In this document: one piece after another, positions 1 to 8,413 of the stretch
Layout of the letters: the number at the start of each line of letters is the position of its first letter
Position numbering within the stretch: position 1 is the stretch's first letter
Source of the DNA: Bog-950 sp035299425
Lineage (GTDB): Bacteria > Bacteroidota > Bacteroidia > Chitinophagales > LD1
NCBI GenBank assembly: GCA_035299425.1
Contig: DATGWP010000109.1
Location: forward strand, 1 to 34,246
Direction of reading: 5' to 3'
DNA: 34,246 nucleotides
Position numbers and translations under genes: made by a program
The notes under the pieces: generated by a model
Databases searched by the model: none
The model's input: the letters and a program-made list of their open reading frames with translations, nothing else
Told to the model about the DNA's origin: nothing

Positions 1-307
1 GCCACATGTATAAAGAAGGGGCCTCGTTGCTATATTGATAATACCGGATATGTGCATCCTGCACGGGCTTAGGCTGTGGACTCACCCCCCCGTTATTAAG
101 GTTAATTACATTAGGCGATACAGTATACTGCGAACGGATAAATTGCCAGAAATCTTCATCCTGGGCTGCTAATGCGGGGTTAAGGGGTGTTACACGGTTC
201 AGGTGTTCTTTAAACACAGCAGCCTGTACAGGCTCCATAAAATCGAGTAACGATAAGCCGGCAGTAGCAAGGGCTGTACGTTGTATGAATTTTTTGCGGC
301 TTAACAT
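1..307 (-). CDS. PLP-dependent aminotransferase class V-like protein, N-terminal part (cut by window edge)
   Basis: Only the first 102 codons are present; the reading frame is open to the window edge. The protein starts MLSRKKFIQRTALATAGLS, a signal-like N-terminus with an arginine-lysine pair before F-I-Q that resembles a twin-arginine (Tat) motif in its RK form. Around residues 60-80 comes DFWQFIRSQYTVSPNVINLN followed by NGGVSPQPKPV. The INLNNGGVSPQP pattern is typical of exported class V aminotransferase-fold enzymes of the isopenicillin-N-epimerase-like/cysteine-desulfurase-like type. The PLP-binding lysine would lie outside the window, so substrate and activity cannot be judged. The start at 307 is the only ATG that gives a complete signal segment. 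Confidence 0.72.
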   Translation of the reverse strand, partial: MLSRKKFIQRTALATAGLSLLDFMEPVQAAVFKEHLNRVTPLNPALAAQDEDFWQFIRSQYTVSPNVINLNNGGVSPQPKPVQDAHIRYYQYSNEAPSLYMW

Positions 308-349
308 CGGAGGTATTTATTCAAAAATAGTTTTAATGCCATAAACCCC

Positions 350-380
350 AAAAACAAAAGCCCCGCACAATGGCGAGGCT
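350..380 (-). terminator. Rho-independent terminator of the beta-helix lipoprotein gene
   Basis: Arms 359-366 and 373-380 pair over 8 bp (one G-U), with a 6-nt loop. On the minus strand the stem is followed by a T-rich run (350-358). It lies about 30 nt past the stop codon at 410. Confidence 0.8.
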
Positions 381-409
381 GTTTTGGTTTATCTTTACTG
401 CGCTATAGC

Positions 410-1630
410 TTATTCTATGTGCACGTTACCTTTTACGTTGTTAGAGAAAACGTTTCCTGAAATAATATCTGAATTGTATTCCGAGCCCTGGTTTTGAATA
501 TAGATGCCGATAGCTGCGCTGTTGATGATAGTGCTGTTGCGGATAACAATGTTACTTGAACCGTCACCATCGTTTACCACTGTTATCATACCTTCAGCAT
601 GGTTAGCTTCGGTAGCGCCACCACCGCTTATAGTGCAGTATTCAATTTTGTTATCGTTAGAGTTTGAAGAAAGGAATTCGATATTTTTCCAGATACCGTT
701 GCCATTGTAAATAGCCGCAATGCTTATTGGGCTGGTGGCTGTGCCTACGGCGCAGAAAGAACCCTGGCCCGATGCACCATCTATAACAACCTTTGCACCG
801 TTATCCATGTAAACCCGGCTACCTGCAGCTATGCAGAATTTGTTAGCGGCGGTTATAGTACCACTGATAAGGAATGAAGCATCCAATTTTTTAAGGTTGA
901 TTTGCTTATTGATAGAGCCTGTACCCGATACCTTGATAAATTCTTTACCGTTATTTACAAACTGGTTGCCATCAGAAAGGCTACCAGCATCGGTTATGTG
1001 GATATTAAGCGGAAAAGCTGAATTAGTGTGTACCTTATTACCGGTAAATCCATTCAGTTTAGAACCTTCTGAAACCACAATAGCATCGGTACCGCTGGCA
1101 GTAATCTCACTGTGGCTAATTTCAACCGCAGCAGAGATTGCACCCGAACCCACAATAATGTTGCCGCTACCAAAGCTGTTAGCTGCACCACCATGTTCTA
1201 TTTTGCTGTAAGAAATCACATTGCGTGCACTGCTGCTTAATACAGTAATACCTTTCCAGGCGCTGCGGCGGCCAGACTCTGAAGTAAATAATATAAGGTT
1301 CCCATTGCTACCGATAGCCGTAAGCGAACCCTGCGCGTTTACCTGTATACCTGCATTGTCTTTAAACATTATTGTAACACCCGGACGGATAGTAAGATTG
1401 GCATTAACCTGCACATTTCCGGTAATAGTATAGTCTACCCCGTTAACGCGGTCTTCCAACACCATATCTGTATTGATTTCGCTCACATCCAATGTTTGAG
1501 ATTGGCTGCTCTCGTTTCTGTATTGCATAATGTTGTTAGGAGCAACATCTTCGTTTTTGCTGCACGAGCTAAATAGCATAAGTCCGGCGGCTACAACTGC
1601 AAGTTTAGAGAAGATAGAATTTGTTTTCAT
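410..1630 (-). CDS. Lipoprotein with right-handed parallel beta-helix repeats
   Basis: A 406-residue protein with a lipoprotein signal: lysine early, hydrophobic core AVVAAGLMLF, then SSC with the lipidated cysteine at residue 23 and acidic SKNED after it. The rest is rich in G, N, S, T, I and V in short strands, as in right-handed parallel beta-helix (pectin-lyase-like) proteins. Two related halves are visible, about residues 80-160 and 265-352. Each has a PG/AG turn, a metal- or sugar-site-like FKDNAG or YMDNGA segment, then WKGI or WKNI, LSSS, KIE and GGGA. No catalytic residues of a known polysaccharide lyase were recognised. It probably sits in the outer membrane, possibly at the surface. 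It is monocistronic, with terminators on both sides. Substrate unknown. Confidence 0.75.
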   Translation of the reverse strand: MKTNSIFSKLAVVAAGLMLFSSCSKNEDVAPNNIMQYRNESSQSQTLDVSEINTDMVLEDRVNGVDYTITGNVQVNANLTIRPGVTIMFKDNAGIQVNAQGSLTAIGSNGNLILFTSESGRRSAWKGITVLSSSARNVISYSKIEHGGAANSFGSGNIIVGSGAISAAVEISHSEITASGTDAIVVSEGSKLNGFTGNKVHTNSAFPLNIHITDAGSLSDGNQFVNNGKEFIKVSGTGSINKQINLKKLDASFLISGTITAANKFCIAAGSRVYMDNGAKVVIDGASGQGSFCAVGTATSPISIAAIYNGNGIWKNIEFLSSNSNDNKIEYCTISGGGATEANHAEGMITVVNDGDGSSNIVIRNSTIINSAAIGIYIQNQGSEYNSDIISGNVFSNNVKGNVHIE

Positions 1631-1692
1631 AGAGCAAGTTTTTTAATACTTACCCTCTATTACGCCCCGCCTATCTAAAGGTTTCTTAAAAC

Positions 1693-1727
1693 AAACCGGG
1701 CCTTGTAACTAATACAAGGCCCGGTTT
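1693..1727 (-). terminator. Strong hairpin terminator after the 1751-2599 gene
   Basis: A perfect 15-bp inverted repeat (AAACCGGGCCTTGTA and its complement, arms 1693-1707 and 1713-1727) with a 5-nt loop starts 23 nt past the stop codon. It is followed on the minus strand by a T-rich stretch. Confidence 0.88.
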
Positions 1728-1750
1728 AAAACAATTGATAACTAAGGCTG

Positions 1751-2599
1751 TTAGTCGGCTATAGAAAACCGTTTTGTAACTACGCTTGCACCATTAGTAA
1801 GCGACAGGAAGTAAACACCTGCAGGCAGGTTGTTTCTTTCAATACGGGTAGTGTTTTCGCCAGCTTTGGCATCTAACTGCACCGATGAAATTTCTTTGCC
1901 GGTTACATCAGTTACGCGCACTGTGTAAAGAGCGCTTTTTTCTGCAACAAACGAAATTTCAGCGCCGTTGTTCATAGGGTTTGGTACAATGCTGAATGAC
2001 TTAACACCAGCGTCTACATCATTTATACCATTAGGGCAGCCACCTTGTGTGGCGGTAAGGTTATTAGCGCTGGATGATGTATCAGCATTTACACATGCAG
2101 CATCTGAAGCTTTAACACGCAGTAACAATCTGATACCTGTTTGGTCAACCAAAGAGGCAGGTATTGTTAAACCTGTTACCTGGCCGTTAATCCATGCTTT
2201 AAGCGAAAGGGCCAGTTTGTATTGGCCGGCAGCATCGGTAGTAGTTCCGCTAATGCTCACACAACCATCTTCATTAGCGTCATATCTTTTGTCTGCCTGG
2301 TTCACTGCCCAACATAAGCCACAAGGCAGGTTCTCGATACTTACAAACTCAATACTGTCTACGCTTTGCTGGCCCTGAAAATCGAAAGCAGAAAACATAG
2401 TAAACTGAATGGCATGGCTATAGGCCTGGCCCTGCACTGCGCAAGGGGTAGCAGAGGCAGCCTCAAAACCACCTGATTGAGGGCCACCTGTAGGTGTACA
2501 GGCAGCAGAGCCATCGGGTGTAGAACAATGTTGTGCATTAAGGTTAAAAGCCAATGCGGAGGCAGATAGAATACAGAATGTAAAAATTAATTTTTTCAT
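1751..2599 (-). CDS. Secreted T9SS type A sorting-domain protein (tandem paralogue 1)
   Basis: A 282-residue protein. Residues 1-22 form a signal peptide (MKKLIFTFCILSASALAFNLNA) before QHCSTP. The N-terminal domain, about 23-150, has several cysteines and the signature NLPCGLCW, then EDGCVSISGTT and GQYKLALSLKA. The C-terminal 80 residues form a T9SS type A sorting domain: PNPMNNGAEISF, then VTGKEI, then NLPAGVYFLSL and VTKRFSIAD. T9SS cargo of this type is exported through the outer membrane and released or anchored on the cell surface. The N-terminal domain aligns with the next gene upstream (2703-3551), which has exactly the same length. Enzymatic role not recognised. Its own terminator lies downstream. 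Confidence 0.85.
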   Translation of the reverse strand: MKKLIFTFCILSASALAFNLNAQHCSTPDGSAACTPTGGPQSGGFEAASATPCAVQGQAYSHAIQFTMFSAFDFQGQQSVDSIEFVSIENLPCGLCWAVNQADKRYDANEDGCVSISGTTTDAAGQYKLALSLKAWINGQVTGLTIPASLVDQTGIRLLLRVKASDAACVNADTSSSANNLTATQGGCPNGINDVDAGVKSFSIVPNPMNNGAEISFVAEKSALYTVRVTDVTGKEISSVQLDAKAGENTTRIERNNLPAGVYFLSLTNGASVVTKRFSIAD

Positions 2600-2648
2600 G
2601 ATTATGATTTAGGTTAAACTAATAGCGAAACTTTCGCGGCACAAAACA

Positions 2649-2680
2649 AAAAAGTCCGCCCGAATATGGGCAGACTTTTT
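2649..2680 (-). terminator. Hairpin terminator after the 2703-3551 gene
   Basis: Arms 2649-2661 and 2668-2680 pair over 13 positions with one mismatch. The outer part is A5/T5, so the stem can work in either direction. It begins 23 nt past the stop of the upstream T9SS gene. Confidence 0.85.
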
Positions 2681-2702
2681 CGTTAAAGTTTTCAACAAGA
2701 GA

Positions 2703-3551
2703 TTATTCAGAAATAACTACTCTCTTAGTAGCAACAGTTTTACCATCGCTGATAGAGTAGAAATAAACGCCTGTAGGAAGGTCGCTTCTGTCAATCATTA
2801 AAGTATTTAAACCAGTAGTGATTTGAGTAGATTTTTTGAACACTTCGCTACCAATCATATTGGTCATTCTCTCTGTCATAACACCAGCTTTATCTGAGTA
2901 GAAAGAAACCGCAGCTTTGTTGTTGAATGGATTTGGAGCTACGTTAAGGCTGCTGATGTTAGAAGAAACATCCTTAATTCCTACAGCGCAGTTAGCAGCG
3001 TTACCGTATGCAATAAATGGGTTAGCAGAAGTTTGAGTAGTATCTACTGCAGTTTCAGCATCCCAAAGGTTTTTAACACGAACATAGTATTTCAGGTTAG
3101 CAGCATCTGCATCGGTAGTAATGTTGATACCTACGTTAGCAGTAACTATAATTTTCAGCTTGTGCTGACCAGGTGTAGAACATGTAGTTCCGTTAACCTT
3201 AATACAACCATCTTCCTGATTAGCCCAGGTATTGTTAGCCTTGTTAGTTGTCCAGCAAAGACCAGAAGGTAAGTTACCGATAGAGTCAAGACGTAATGTC
3301 TGGATAGTTAATACCTGACCACCGAAAGTAAGAGTATCGAAGTTTTTGAACTGGATAACTGTAGTAGAAACCTCACCATTGTTAACTGCAGGTAAGCTAT
3401 CAGATGCAGGGCTTAGGCCTGGCTCAGAAAGTGTACCAGAAGGCGTACATTGGTTAGGGCCCGATGGGTTACCAGTGTGACCGCAATACTGCGCATTAGC
3501 GCCCAAAGACAAAAGGCAGAAAGAGAATAGTGTAAAAATTACTTTTTTCAT
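2703..3551 (-). CDS. Secreted T9SS type A sorting-domain protein (tandem paralogue 2), probably highly expressed
   Basis: A 282-residue protein with signal peptide MKKVIFTLFSFCLLSLGANA before QYCGHTG. The N-terminal domain has NLPSGLCWTTNKA, EDGCIKVNGTT and GQHKLKIIVTA, matching its 282-residue neighbour. The C-terminal T9SS sorting domain contains APNPFNNKAAVSFYS, DLPTGVYFYSI and KRVVISE. The codons differ from those of the neighbours: ATC and ATT rather than ATA for Ile, with GGT, AAC, TTC, CGT and ACT common. This is the pattern expected of a highly expressed gene. A consensus -7 element lies 35 nt upstream and terminators flank the gene, so it is probably transcribed alone. Biochemical role unknown; an abundant surface or secreted protein is the best guess. 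Confidence 0.86.
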   Translation of the reverse strand: MKKVIFTLFSFCLLSLGANAQYCGHTGNPSGPNQCTPSGTLSEPGLSPASDSLPAVNNGEVSTTVIQFKNFDTLTFGGQVLTIQTLRLDSIGNLPSGLCWTTNKANNTWANQEDGCIKVNGTTCSTPGQHKLKIIVTANVGINITTDADAANLKYYVRVKNLWDAETAVDTTQTSANPFIAYGNAANCAVGIKDVSSNISSLNVAPNPFNNKAAVSFYSDKAGVMTERMTNMIGSEVFKKSTQITTGLNTLMIDRSDLPTGVYFYSISDGKTVATKRVVISE

Positions 3552-3585
3552 GTGCGTTGTTCGTTTTAATTTAATTGTAATGATA

Positions 3586-3593
3586 CAAATATA
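3586..3593 (-). promoter_or_regulatory. Bacteroidota -7 promoter element (TATATTTG) for the 2703-3551 gene
   Basis: Read on the minus strand, the 8-mer fits TAnnTTTG exactly and lies about 35 nt before the ATG. No clear TTG was seen at the usual -33 distance; the region there is occupied by the terminator of the preceding gene. Confidence 0.5.
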
Positions 3594-3605
3594 AAGAATG
3601 AAATG

Positions 3606-3646
3606 AGTTTCCCTTAAAACTTATTCACAAAATTTTAAGGGAAACT
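3606..3646 (-). terminator. Hairpin terminator after the 3654-5549 gene
   Basis: A 14-bp perfect stem (AGTTTCCCTTAAAA and its complement, arms 3606-3619 and 3633-3646) with a 13-nt loop lies 8 nt past the stop codon at 3654. Confidence 0.8.
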
Positions 3647-3653
3647 GACTGAT

Positions 3654-5549
3654 TTACTGAACTACTATACGACTGTTGTGACGGCCGGTTGGGCTTTCAA
3701 TAGTAAGCACATAAACACCTCTGCTTAAGTCGGTTAGATCAATTACCTCGTTAAACTGCCCGTTGAAATTCTGAATTTTGCGGTCAACCACAGTTTGGCC
3801 TATGGTGCTGGTAATTACCATGCGCAGATCCTGCGCCTGGGCAGACGTAAAGTTTACATTAAACTTACCACTATTAGGGTTAGGATAAACAGAAACATCG
3901 TAAACAGAATTGTCTGTCAGATCGTTAATGCCTGAAACCACCGAAATGCTATCCGGGCCTGCTGCTGTGCGGCAGAAAGAATAGTTGATGTTGTATACCT
4001 CCGCGCTGTACAATCCATCGCCAAGATAAGGAAGGAATTTGCCATTTTGGCCAACCACCAGGTTGCCGTTATAATACCAGTCTACAGCAAAACCAGATGA
4101 AGGGAAAGGCGAAACAAAGGCCTGAGTACCATTAAATATAATGTTAACAGCCGCTGGAGAAGCCTGGCCTACTGAAACAATATAAGGTGCAGACCATTCT
4201 GAACAGCCTGTAACTTCATTGGTAATTTTAGCCTTGTAACTACCTCTTACTTTAACCACTATTGCCGAATCAGAAGTAATTAACTCAGTGGTATCGTTTA
4301 GAAACCAGTTAATGCTGTAACCGGGTTGGTAATTAGATATATAAAGGGTAGTAGAATCCCCATTGCAAATACTGTCTCTGTCGGCCATTAAAACAGGCAC
4401 AGGGGCATGTGGAAATACTATTACGTTAACAGTTTCGGTAAGGCTGGAAACGGCTACCGTATCGAAAGTTACCCATATTTTTGAGTTGCTTACACTACTT
4501 GATACCTGGTTAGGTACAGACGGAGTAATAGTATGAGTACCACAGTTATCGTCCTGCGAACCAAGCGGCGGCCCCTGGTCTTCATCCCAGGCAGTAATTA
4601 CCAAAGGGGTAGCGCAGGCGCTGCCCGGTATTAATAGGTTTAACCCTGTTAACGTTATTTCATCGTTATCATCAGCCCCGGTACCACGGCCATTATACCC
4701 AATAGATGGTATAGTAACGTAAGGGTCTGGGTTTGACAAACCTGTCAACTCTTCTATATCGCCGGTATAACCGCCGGTAAGTTCAACAGTAATATCTTTT
4801 ATGCGGTATGAGTAATAAGTAGTAGTAAGAGTTAAAGGGAAAGTATCAGGCACATTATAATTAACCAACCCCGGCGTTTTAATACTTGAGGTTGAGCCGT
4901 TGCCCAGGTCCCATTTGTAAGATATAAGGTTAGGGCAATCAGGGTTCACAAGCGTAGCATTCAGGTTAACGTTAACCGAATCGCAGGCTTTAAGCTGGCA
5001 TGAGCCGCTGCCCAGCGAAAATGACTGAGGACACTCAGATGTGCTTGGGAAAATTTCAATCGTATCGCGGTAGGTTTGGGCCTGGTTGTTGGCATCTACA
5101 TCACCAATAGGTGTTCCAACCGCAGTAACGTCGGCAATAAGGTTAACTACTATATAATAAATACCCGGAGCAACAGGGGTACCACAAAAACGCACACAAC
5201 CAATACTATCGCCGTTTTCTACATCGTAATATCCGTTAGGGTGGTTAGGGGTAGCTATCATACCAGTAGGTAGGCCGGTAATGCCGCCTATACGAATATG
5301 GCGAAGCCGCACATAGCTGCAGCCTGAGCACTGGGCAAGGGTTGTAGGATCGGTAAGTTTTTTGGGCATGTAAAAGGAAATTACCTCATCGTAAGGCAAA
5401 CCGGCAGTATCGTCCGGCAAATAATTGCAAAGTCCACCAGTGGGTTTTTGAATGGCGCAATCTACAGGTGTACAGGAGGCACACTGCGCATTAACGCGGC
5501 CTACAGTAAACACCGCTAAGGCGAAACAAACAAGTAATAGCTTTTTCAT
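3654..5549 (-). CDS. Large secreted T9SS type A sorting-domain protein (tandem paralogue 3)
   Basis: A 631-residue protein. The frame is open to 5663, but the start at 5549 is chosen because it gives a clean signal peptide (MKKLLLVCFALAVFTVGRVNA) before QCASC, and a promoter -7 element lies upstream at 5576-5583. The N-terminal domain (residues 22-170) is rich in cysteine and repeats the neighbour pattern in diverged form: ITGLPTGM, then ENGDSIGCVRFCGTP, then GIYYIVVNLIADV. A long middle part has beta-rich, Ig/PKD-like segments, including DITVELTGGYTGDIEEL and ITAWDEDQGPP. The last 80 residues form the sorting domain: VYPNPNSGKFNVNF, DLSRGVYVLTI, SRIVVQ. Probably displayed on or released from the cell surface. 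Precise role unknown. Confidence 0.82.
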   Translation of the reverse strand: MKKLLLVCFALAVFTVGRVNAQCASCTPVDCAIQKPTGGLCNYLPDDTAGLPYDEVISFYMPKKLTDPTTLAQCSGCSYVRLRHIRIGGITGLPTGMIATPNHPNGYYDVENGDSIGCVRFCGTPVAPGIYYIVVNLIADVTAVGTPIGDVDANNQAQTYRDTIEIFPSTSECPQSFSLGSGSCQLKACDSVNVNLNATLVNPDCPNLISYKWDLGNGSTSSIKTPGLVNYNVPDTFPLTLTTTYYSYRIKDITVELTGGYTGDIEELTGLSNPDPYVTIPSIGYNGRGTGADDNDEITLTGLNLLIPGSACATPLVITAWDEDQGPPLGSQDDNCGTHTITPSVPNQVSSSVSNSKIWVTFDTVAVSSLTETVNVIVFPHAPVPVLMADRDSICNGDSTTLYISNYQPGYSINWFLNDTTELITSDSAIVVKVRGSYKAKITNEVTGCSEWSAPYIVSVGQASPAAVNIIFNGTQAFVSPFPSSGFAVDWYYNGNLVVGQNGKFLPYLGDGLYSAEVYNINYSFCRTAAGPDSISVVSGINDLTDNSVYDVSVYPNPNSGKFNVNFTSAQAQDLRMVITSTIGQTVVDRKIQNFNGQFNEVIDLTDLSRGVYVLTIESPTGRHNSRIVVQ

Positions 5550-5575
5550 TATAAGTTTTTGATTAACAAAGTCTG

Positions 5576-5583
5576 CAAATATA
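5576..5583 (-). promoter_or_regulatory. Bacteroidota -7 promoter element (TATATTTG) for the 3654-5549 gene
   Basis: An exact TAnnTTTG match on the minus strand, 27 nt before the ATG. A TTG (reverse-strand 5600-5598) lies 14 nt further upstream, slightly short of the usual spacing. Confidence 0.5.
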
Positions 5584-5711
5584 TAAGAAGTAAACCACAA
5601 ACCATTGGTTGTATGGTGACTGTGAAATAAGATAAAGTTAACAAATAAACATTTACCCGCCACTTACTAACATTTAACGCTACCTTATCCTATACATAAT
5701 ACCAAGTAGTG

Positions 5712-5739
5712 TTGCGGGCATTAAATTTATATAGATTTG
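5712..5739 (+). promoter_or_regulatory. Bacteroidota promoter of the TonB-dependent receptor gene
   Basis: TTG at 5712-5714 and TAGATTTG (fits TAnnTTTG) at 5732-5739, separated by 17 nt. The expected transcription start is about 25 nt before the ATG at 5772. Confidence 0.65.
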
Positions 5740-5771
5740 CGCCCCTTTAAATTTCAACTCAACCCTGTTTC

Positions 5772-8339
5772 ATGAACAGACTACTTATACTTTTTATCGC
5801 CGCTTTAAGCCCGTTTTTTGTTTTTGCTCAGGCCATTATTCCCACAGATACTATTACACCTAATGTAATTGGCGATACTGTGCTACAGGAATTTAATGAG
5901 GAAATCCCCACCATATCTATATCTGAAAGCGATGGTAAAGAAGACGGGGGCGACAACGTTTCCAGCTCATTGAACGCCTCGCGCGACGCCTTTTATAACA
6001 CAGCGTCTTTTGTGTTTGGAGTAGCGCGGTTCAAAATACGCGGATACGAAACTGAGAATTACACAACTTATTTAAATGGCGTACCTGTTAACGATCTTGA
6101 AGACGGGAATACCGTATGGGCCCAATGGGGTGGATTGAACACTATGTTCTATAACCGCGAAAACAGCCTTGGCTTGCAGGCTAACACTTTTGCTTATGGT
6201 GGCGTAGGCGGTTCATTTTCGTTTGATGTGCGCGCCAGTAAGCAGCGTAAGCAATTTCAGGTATCGTATGCAGCTACTAACCGCAACTACCGTCACCGCG
6301 TAATGGCCAGTTACAGCACAGGCATATTAAAAGGCGGATGGGCAGTAGCCGCCGCTGTTAGCCGCCGCTGGGCAAAAGAGGGATATGTAGAAGGTACATT
6401 TTATGATGGCTACTCTTATTTCTTATCGGTAGAAAAACTTTTCGGTAATAACCACTCCCTCAGTTTTACGTCATTTGGCGCACCAACCCGCAGCGGTACC
6501 TCTACGGCCACCACACAGGAAATGTATGACCTGGCACAAAACCACTATTACAACCCTAACTGGGGATGGCAGGATGGTAAAAAGCGCAATGGGGTAGTGA
6601 ACAGCACGCACCAGCCAATGATGATACTGTCGCACGACTGGAAAATAAACAACCGCTCGAGCCTTGTAACTTCGGCCGGTTTTACCTTCGGAAAAAGGGG
6701 AAGAACATTTATAGAGTCGAACAACTCCGCTCCTACCCGCCCGGATTATTATAGATATTTGCCCAGCTATCAGGAAGACAGCACTCAACGTGCATTAGTT
6801 AGCTACGAGTTTTTAACCAACGAAGATGTTAGGCAGTTAGACTGGGATGGATTTTATGAAGCCAACTATACAGCTTACGATTCGGTAATAGATGCCAATG
6901 GCCAGGCTGGTAATGTGGTACGCGGAAACAGGGCCCGCTATTTTATATCTAACCAGATAGAAGACGCCCGCAAATTTAACCTTGCCTCTACCTATAATAA
7001 TGCAGTAACCGAGCACATTGCAATTACGGCCGGCTTAACATACCAGTTTGAACGCACCCGCAACTACAAAGTAGTAGATGATTTATTGGGTGCCGATTTT
7101 TGGGTTGACATAAACATGTTTGCACAGCGCGATTTTCCCGATAGCTTTAGCGTAGCCCAAAATGACCTGAATAATCCTAATCGCATACTGGGTGTAGGCG
7201 ATAAATTTGGCTACGATTACTTTATAACTACCCATAAAGCAGGTGTATGGGGACAGTCTTTTTTCAAATACAATAAGGTAGATTTCTTTGTTGCCGGTCA
7301 GGCATCTATTACATCTTTCTGGCGCGAAGGGAAAACCCGCTATGGACTGCAGCCGACTAACAGCTTTGGCAAATCGGCTACCAAAACGCTGCCGAATGGT
7401 GGGGTAAAAGCCGGGATTACCTACAAAATAGATGGCCGTAACTATATCTTCCTGAACGGTGCCTTTGAAAACAGGGCGCCGTTTCCTGATGATGCGTTTA
7501 TTTCTCCGCGCACACAAAACAGCATTTCGCCTAACGTAAAGGGAGAGAACATTTTTTCGGCAGAAATTGGTTACAATTTTCGCAGCCCGAATGTGAAACT
7601 GAAGTTTGACATGTTCTTTACTCAATTTAATAACCAAACAAGAACTTACAGATTTTACCACGATGACCTTAGAAGCTTTGTAAACTACACCCTTACCGGT
7701 ATGAATAGCCGCCACTGGGGCGCCGAGCTGGGCCTGGAGGCAAAAATATACAAAGGCTTTAGTGCCACTGTTGTAGGCTCATTGGGCCGCTATACCTACA
7801 CCAACCGGCCGGAAGCGTTAATAACTTACGATAACGACCCAAATTATAAAGGCATAGAAACGGTATATCAAAAGAATTTTAACGTAGGGGGCACACCACA
7901 ATTGGCAACCTCTTTGGGTATCAACTACCGCTCTCCGCAGTTTTGGTTTGCCAGTGTAAACTTTAACTACTTTGACTGGATGTGGCTGGCCCACAACCCG
8001 GCACGCCGCACCGAGTCGGCAGTTGATTTGGTAGAAACTGGCACCGAAAAATTTGATAAGATAGTAAACCAGGAGCGCCTGAAAGGCCAGTTTACCATGA
8101 ATCTTTCGGTAGGTTACTCGTGGATGCTGAATAATCAATTTAAGAAATTAAAGCGCCGTTACTTCCTGGTGTTTAATGCCAGTGTAACCAACATTACCAA
8201 TAATAAGAACCTGGTAACCGGCGGCTACGAACAACTGCGCTACGATTATTTTCAGAAAAATGCAGACAAGTTTCCATCGCGCTATTTTTATGCCTATGGC
8301 GCCTCTTATTTTGTAAGCGTAGCGTTTAGAATGCAATAG
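5772..8339 (+). CDS. TonB-dependent outer-membrane receptor
   Basis: An 855-residue protein with signal peptide MNRLLILFIAALSPFFVFA. There is no carboxypeptidase-regulatory-like domain at the N-terminus; after an acidic linker (SESDGKEDGGD) the plug begins directly. The plug has FKIRGYETENYTTYLNGVPV and NDLEDGNTVWAQWGGL at about residues 87-122. The remainder is alternating aromatic/polar beta-strand sequence typical of a 22-strand barrel, ending in SYFVSVAFRMQ. The gene is followed after 74 nt by a DUF5689 lipoprotein, probably its surface-exposed partner. Receptors of this sort import large or scarce substrates using TonB energy. Nothing in the sequence fixes the substrate. Confidence 0.88.
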   Translation: MNRLLILFIAALSPFFVFAQAIIPTDTITPNVIGDTVLQEFNEEIPTISISESDGKEDGGDNVSSSLNASRDAFYNTASFVFGVARFKIRGYETENYTTYLNGVPVNDLEDGNTVWAQWGGLNTMFYNRENSLGLQANTFAYGGVGGSFSFDVRASKQRKQFQVSYAATNRNYRHRVMASYSTGILKGGWAVAAAVSRRWAKEGYVEGTFYDGYSYFLSVEKLFGNNHSLSFTSFGAPTRSGTSTATTQEMYDLAQNHYYNPNWGWQDGKKRNGVVNSTHQPMMILSHDWKINNRSSLVTSAGFTFGKRGRTFIESNNSAPTRPDYYRYLPSYQEDSTQRALVSYEFLTNEDVRQLDWDGFYEANYTAYDSVIDANGQAGNVVRGNRARYFISNQIEDARKFNLASTYNNAVTEHIAITAGLTYQFERTRNYKVVDDLLGADFWVDINMFAQRDFPDSFSVAQNDLNNPNRILGVGDKFGYDYFITTHKAGVWGQSFFKYNKVDFFVAGQASITSFWREGKTRYGLQPTNSFGKSATKTLPNGGVKAGITYKIDGRNYIFLNGAFENRAPFPDDAFISPRTQNSISPNVKGENIFSAEIGYNFRSPNVKLKFDMFFTQFNNQTRTYRFYHDDLRSFVNYTLTGMNSRHWGAELGLEAKIYKGFSATVVGSLGRYTYTNRPEALITYDNDPNYKGIETVYQKNFNVGGTPQLATSLGINYRSPQFWFASVNFNYFDWMWLAHNPARRTESAVDLVETGTEKFDKIVNQERLKGQFTMNLSVGYSWMLNNQFKKLKRRYFLVFNASVTNITNNKNLVTGGYEQLRYDYFQKNADKFPSRYFYAYGASYFVSVAFRMQ

Positions 8340-8413
8340 TGGCAGAGAGCAGGTAGTAATTTAGATAAATACAGTAAAGACAGATAAATACAATAACACG
8401 TTAATAAAGTAAT

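Noticed and set aside
2625..2637. Odd palindrome GCGAAA-C-TTTCGC upstream of the 1751-2599 gene
   Set aside because: It is short, has a one-base centre and no copies were seen elsewhere in the window; too weak to call an operator.
5550..5663. Upstream extension of the large T9SS gene to an ATG at 5663
   Set aside because: The extension would hide the clean signal peptide starting at 5549 and run through the -7 promoter element at 5576-5583.
7083..7715. A 210-codon open frame antisense to the TonB receptor
   Set aside because: It is fully inside a clear receptor gene on the other strand, has no recognisable domain and is explained by the base composition of the real frame.
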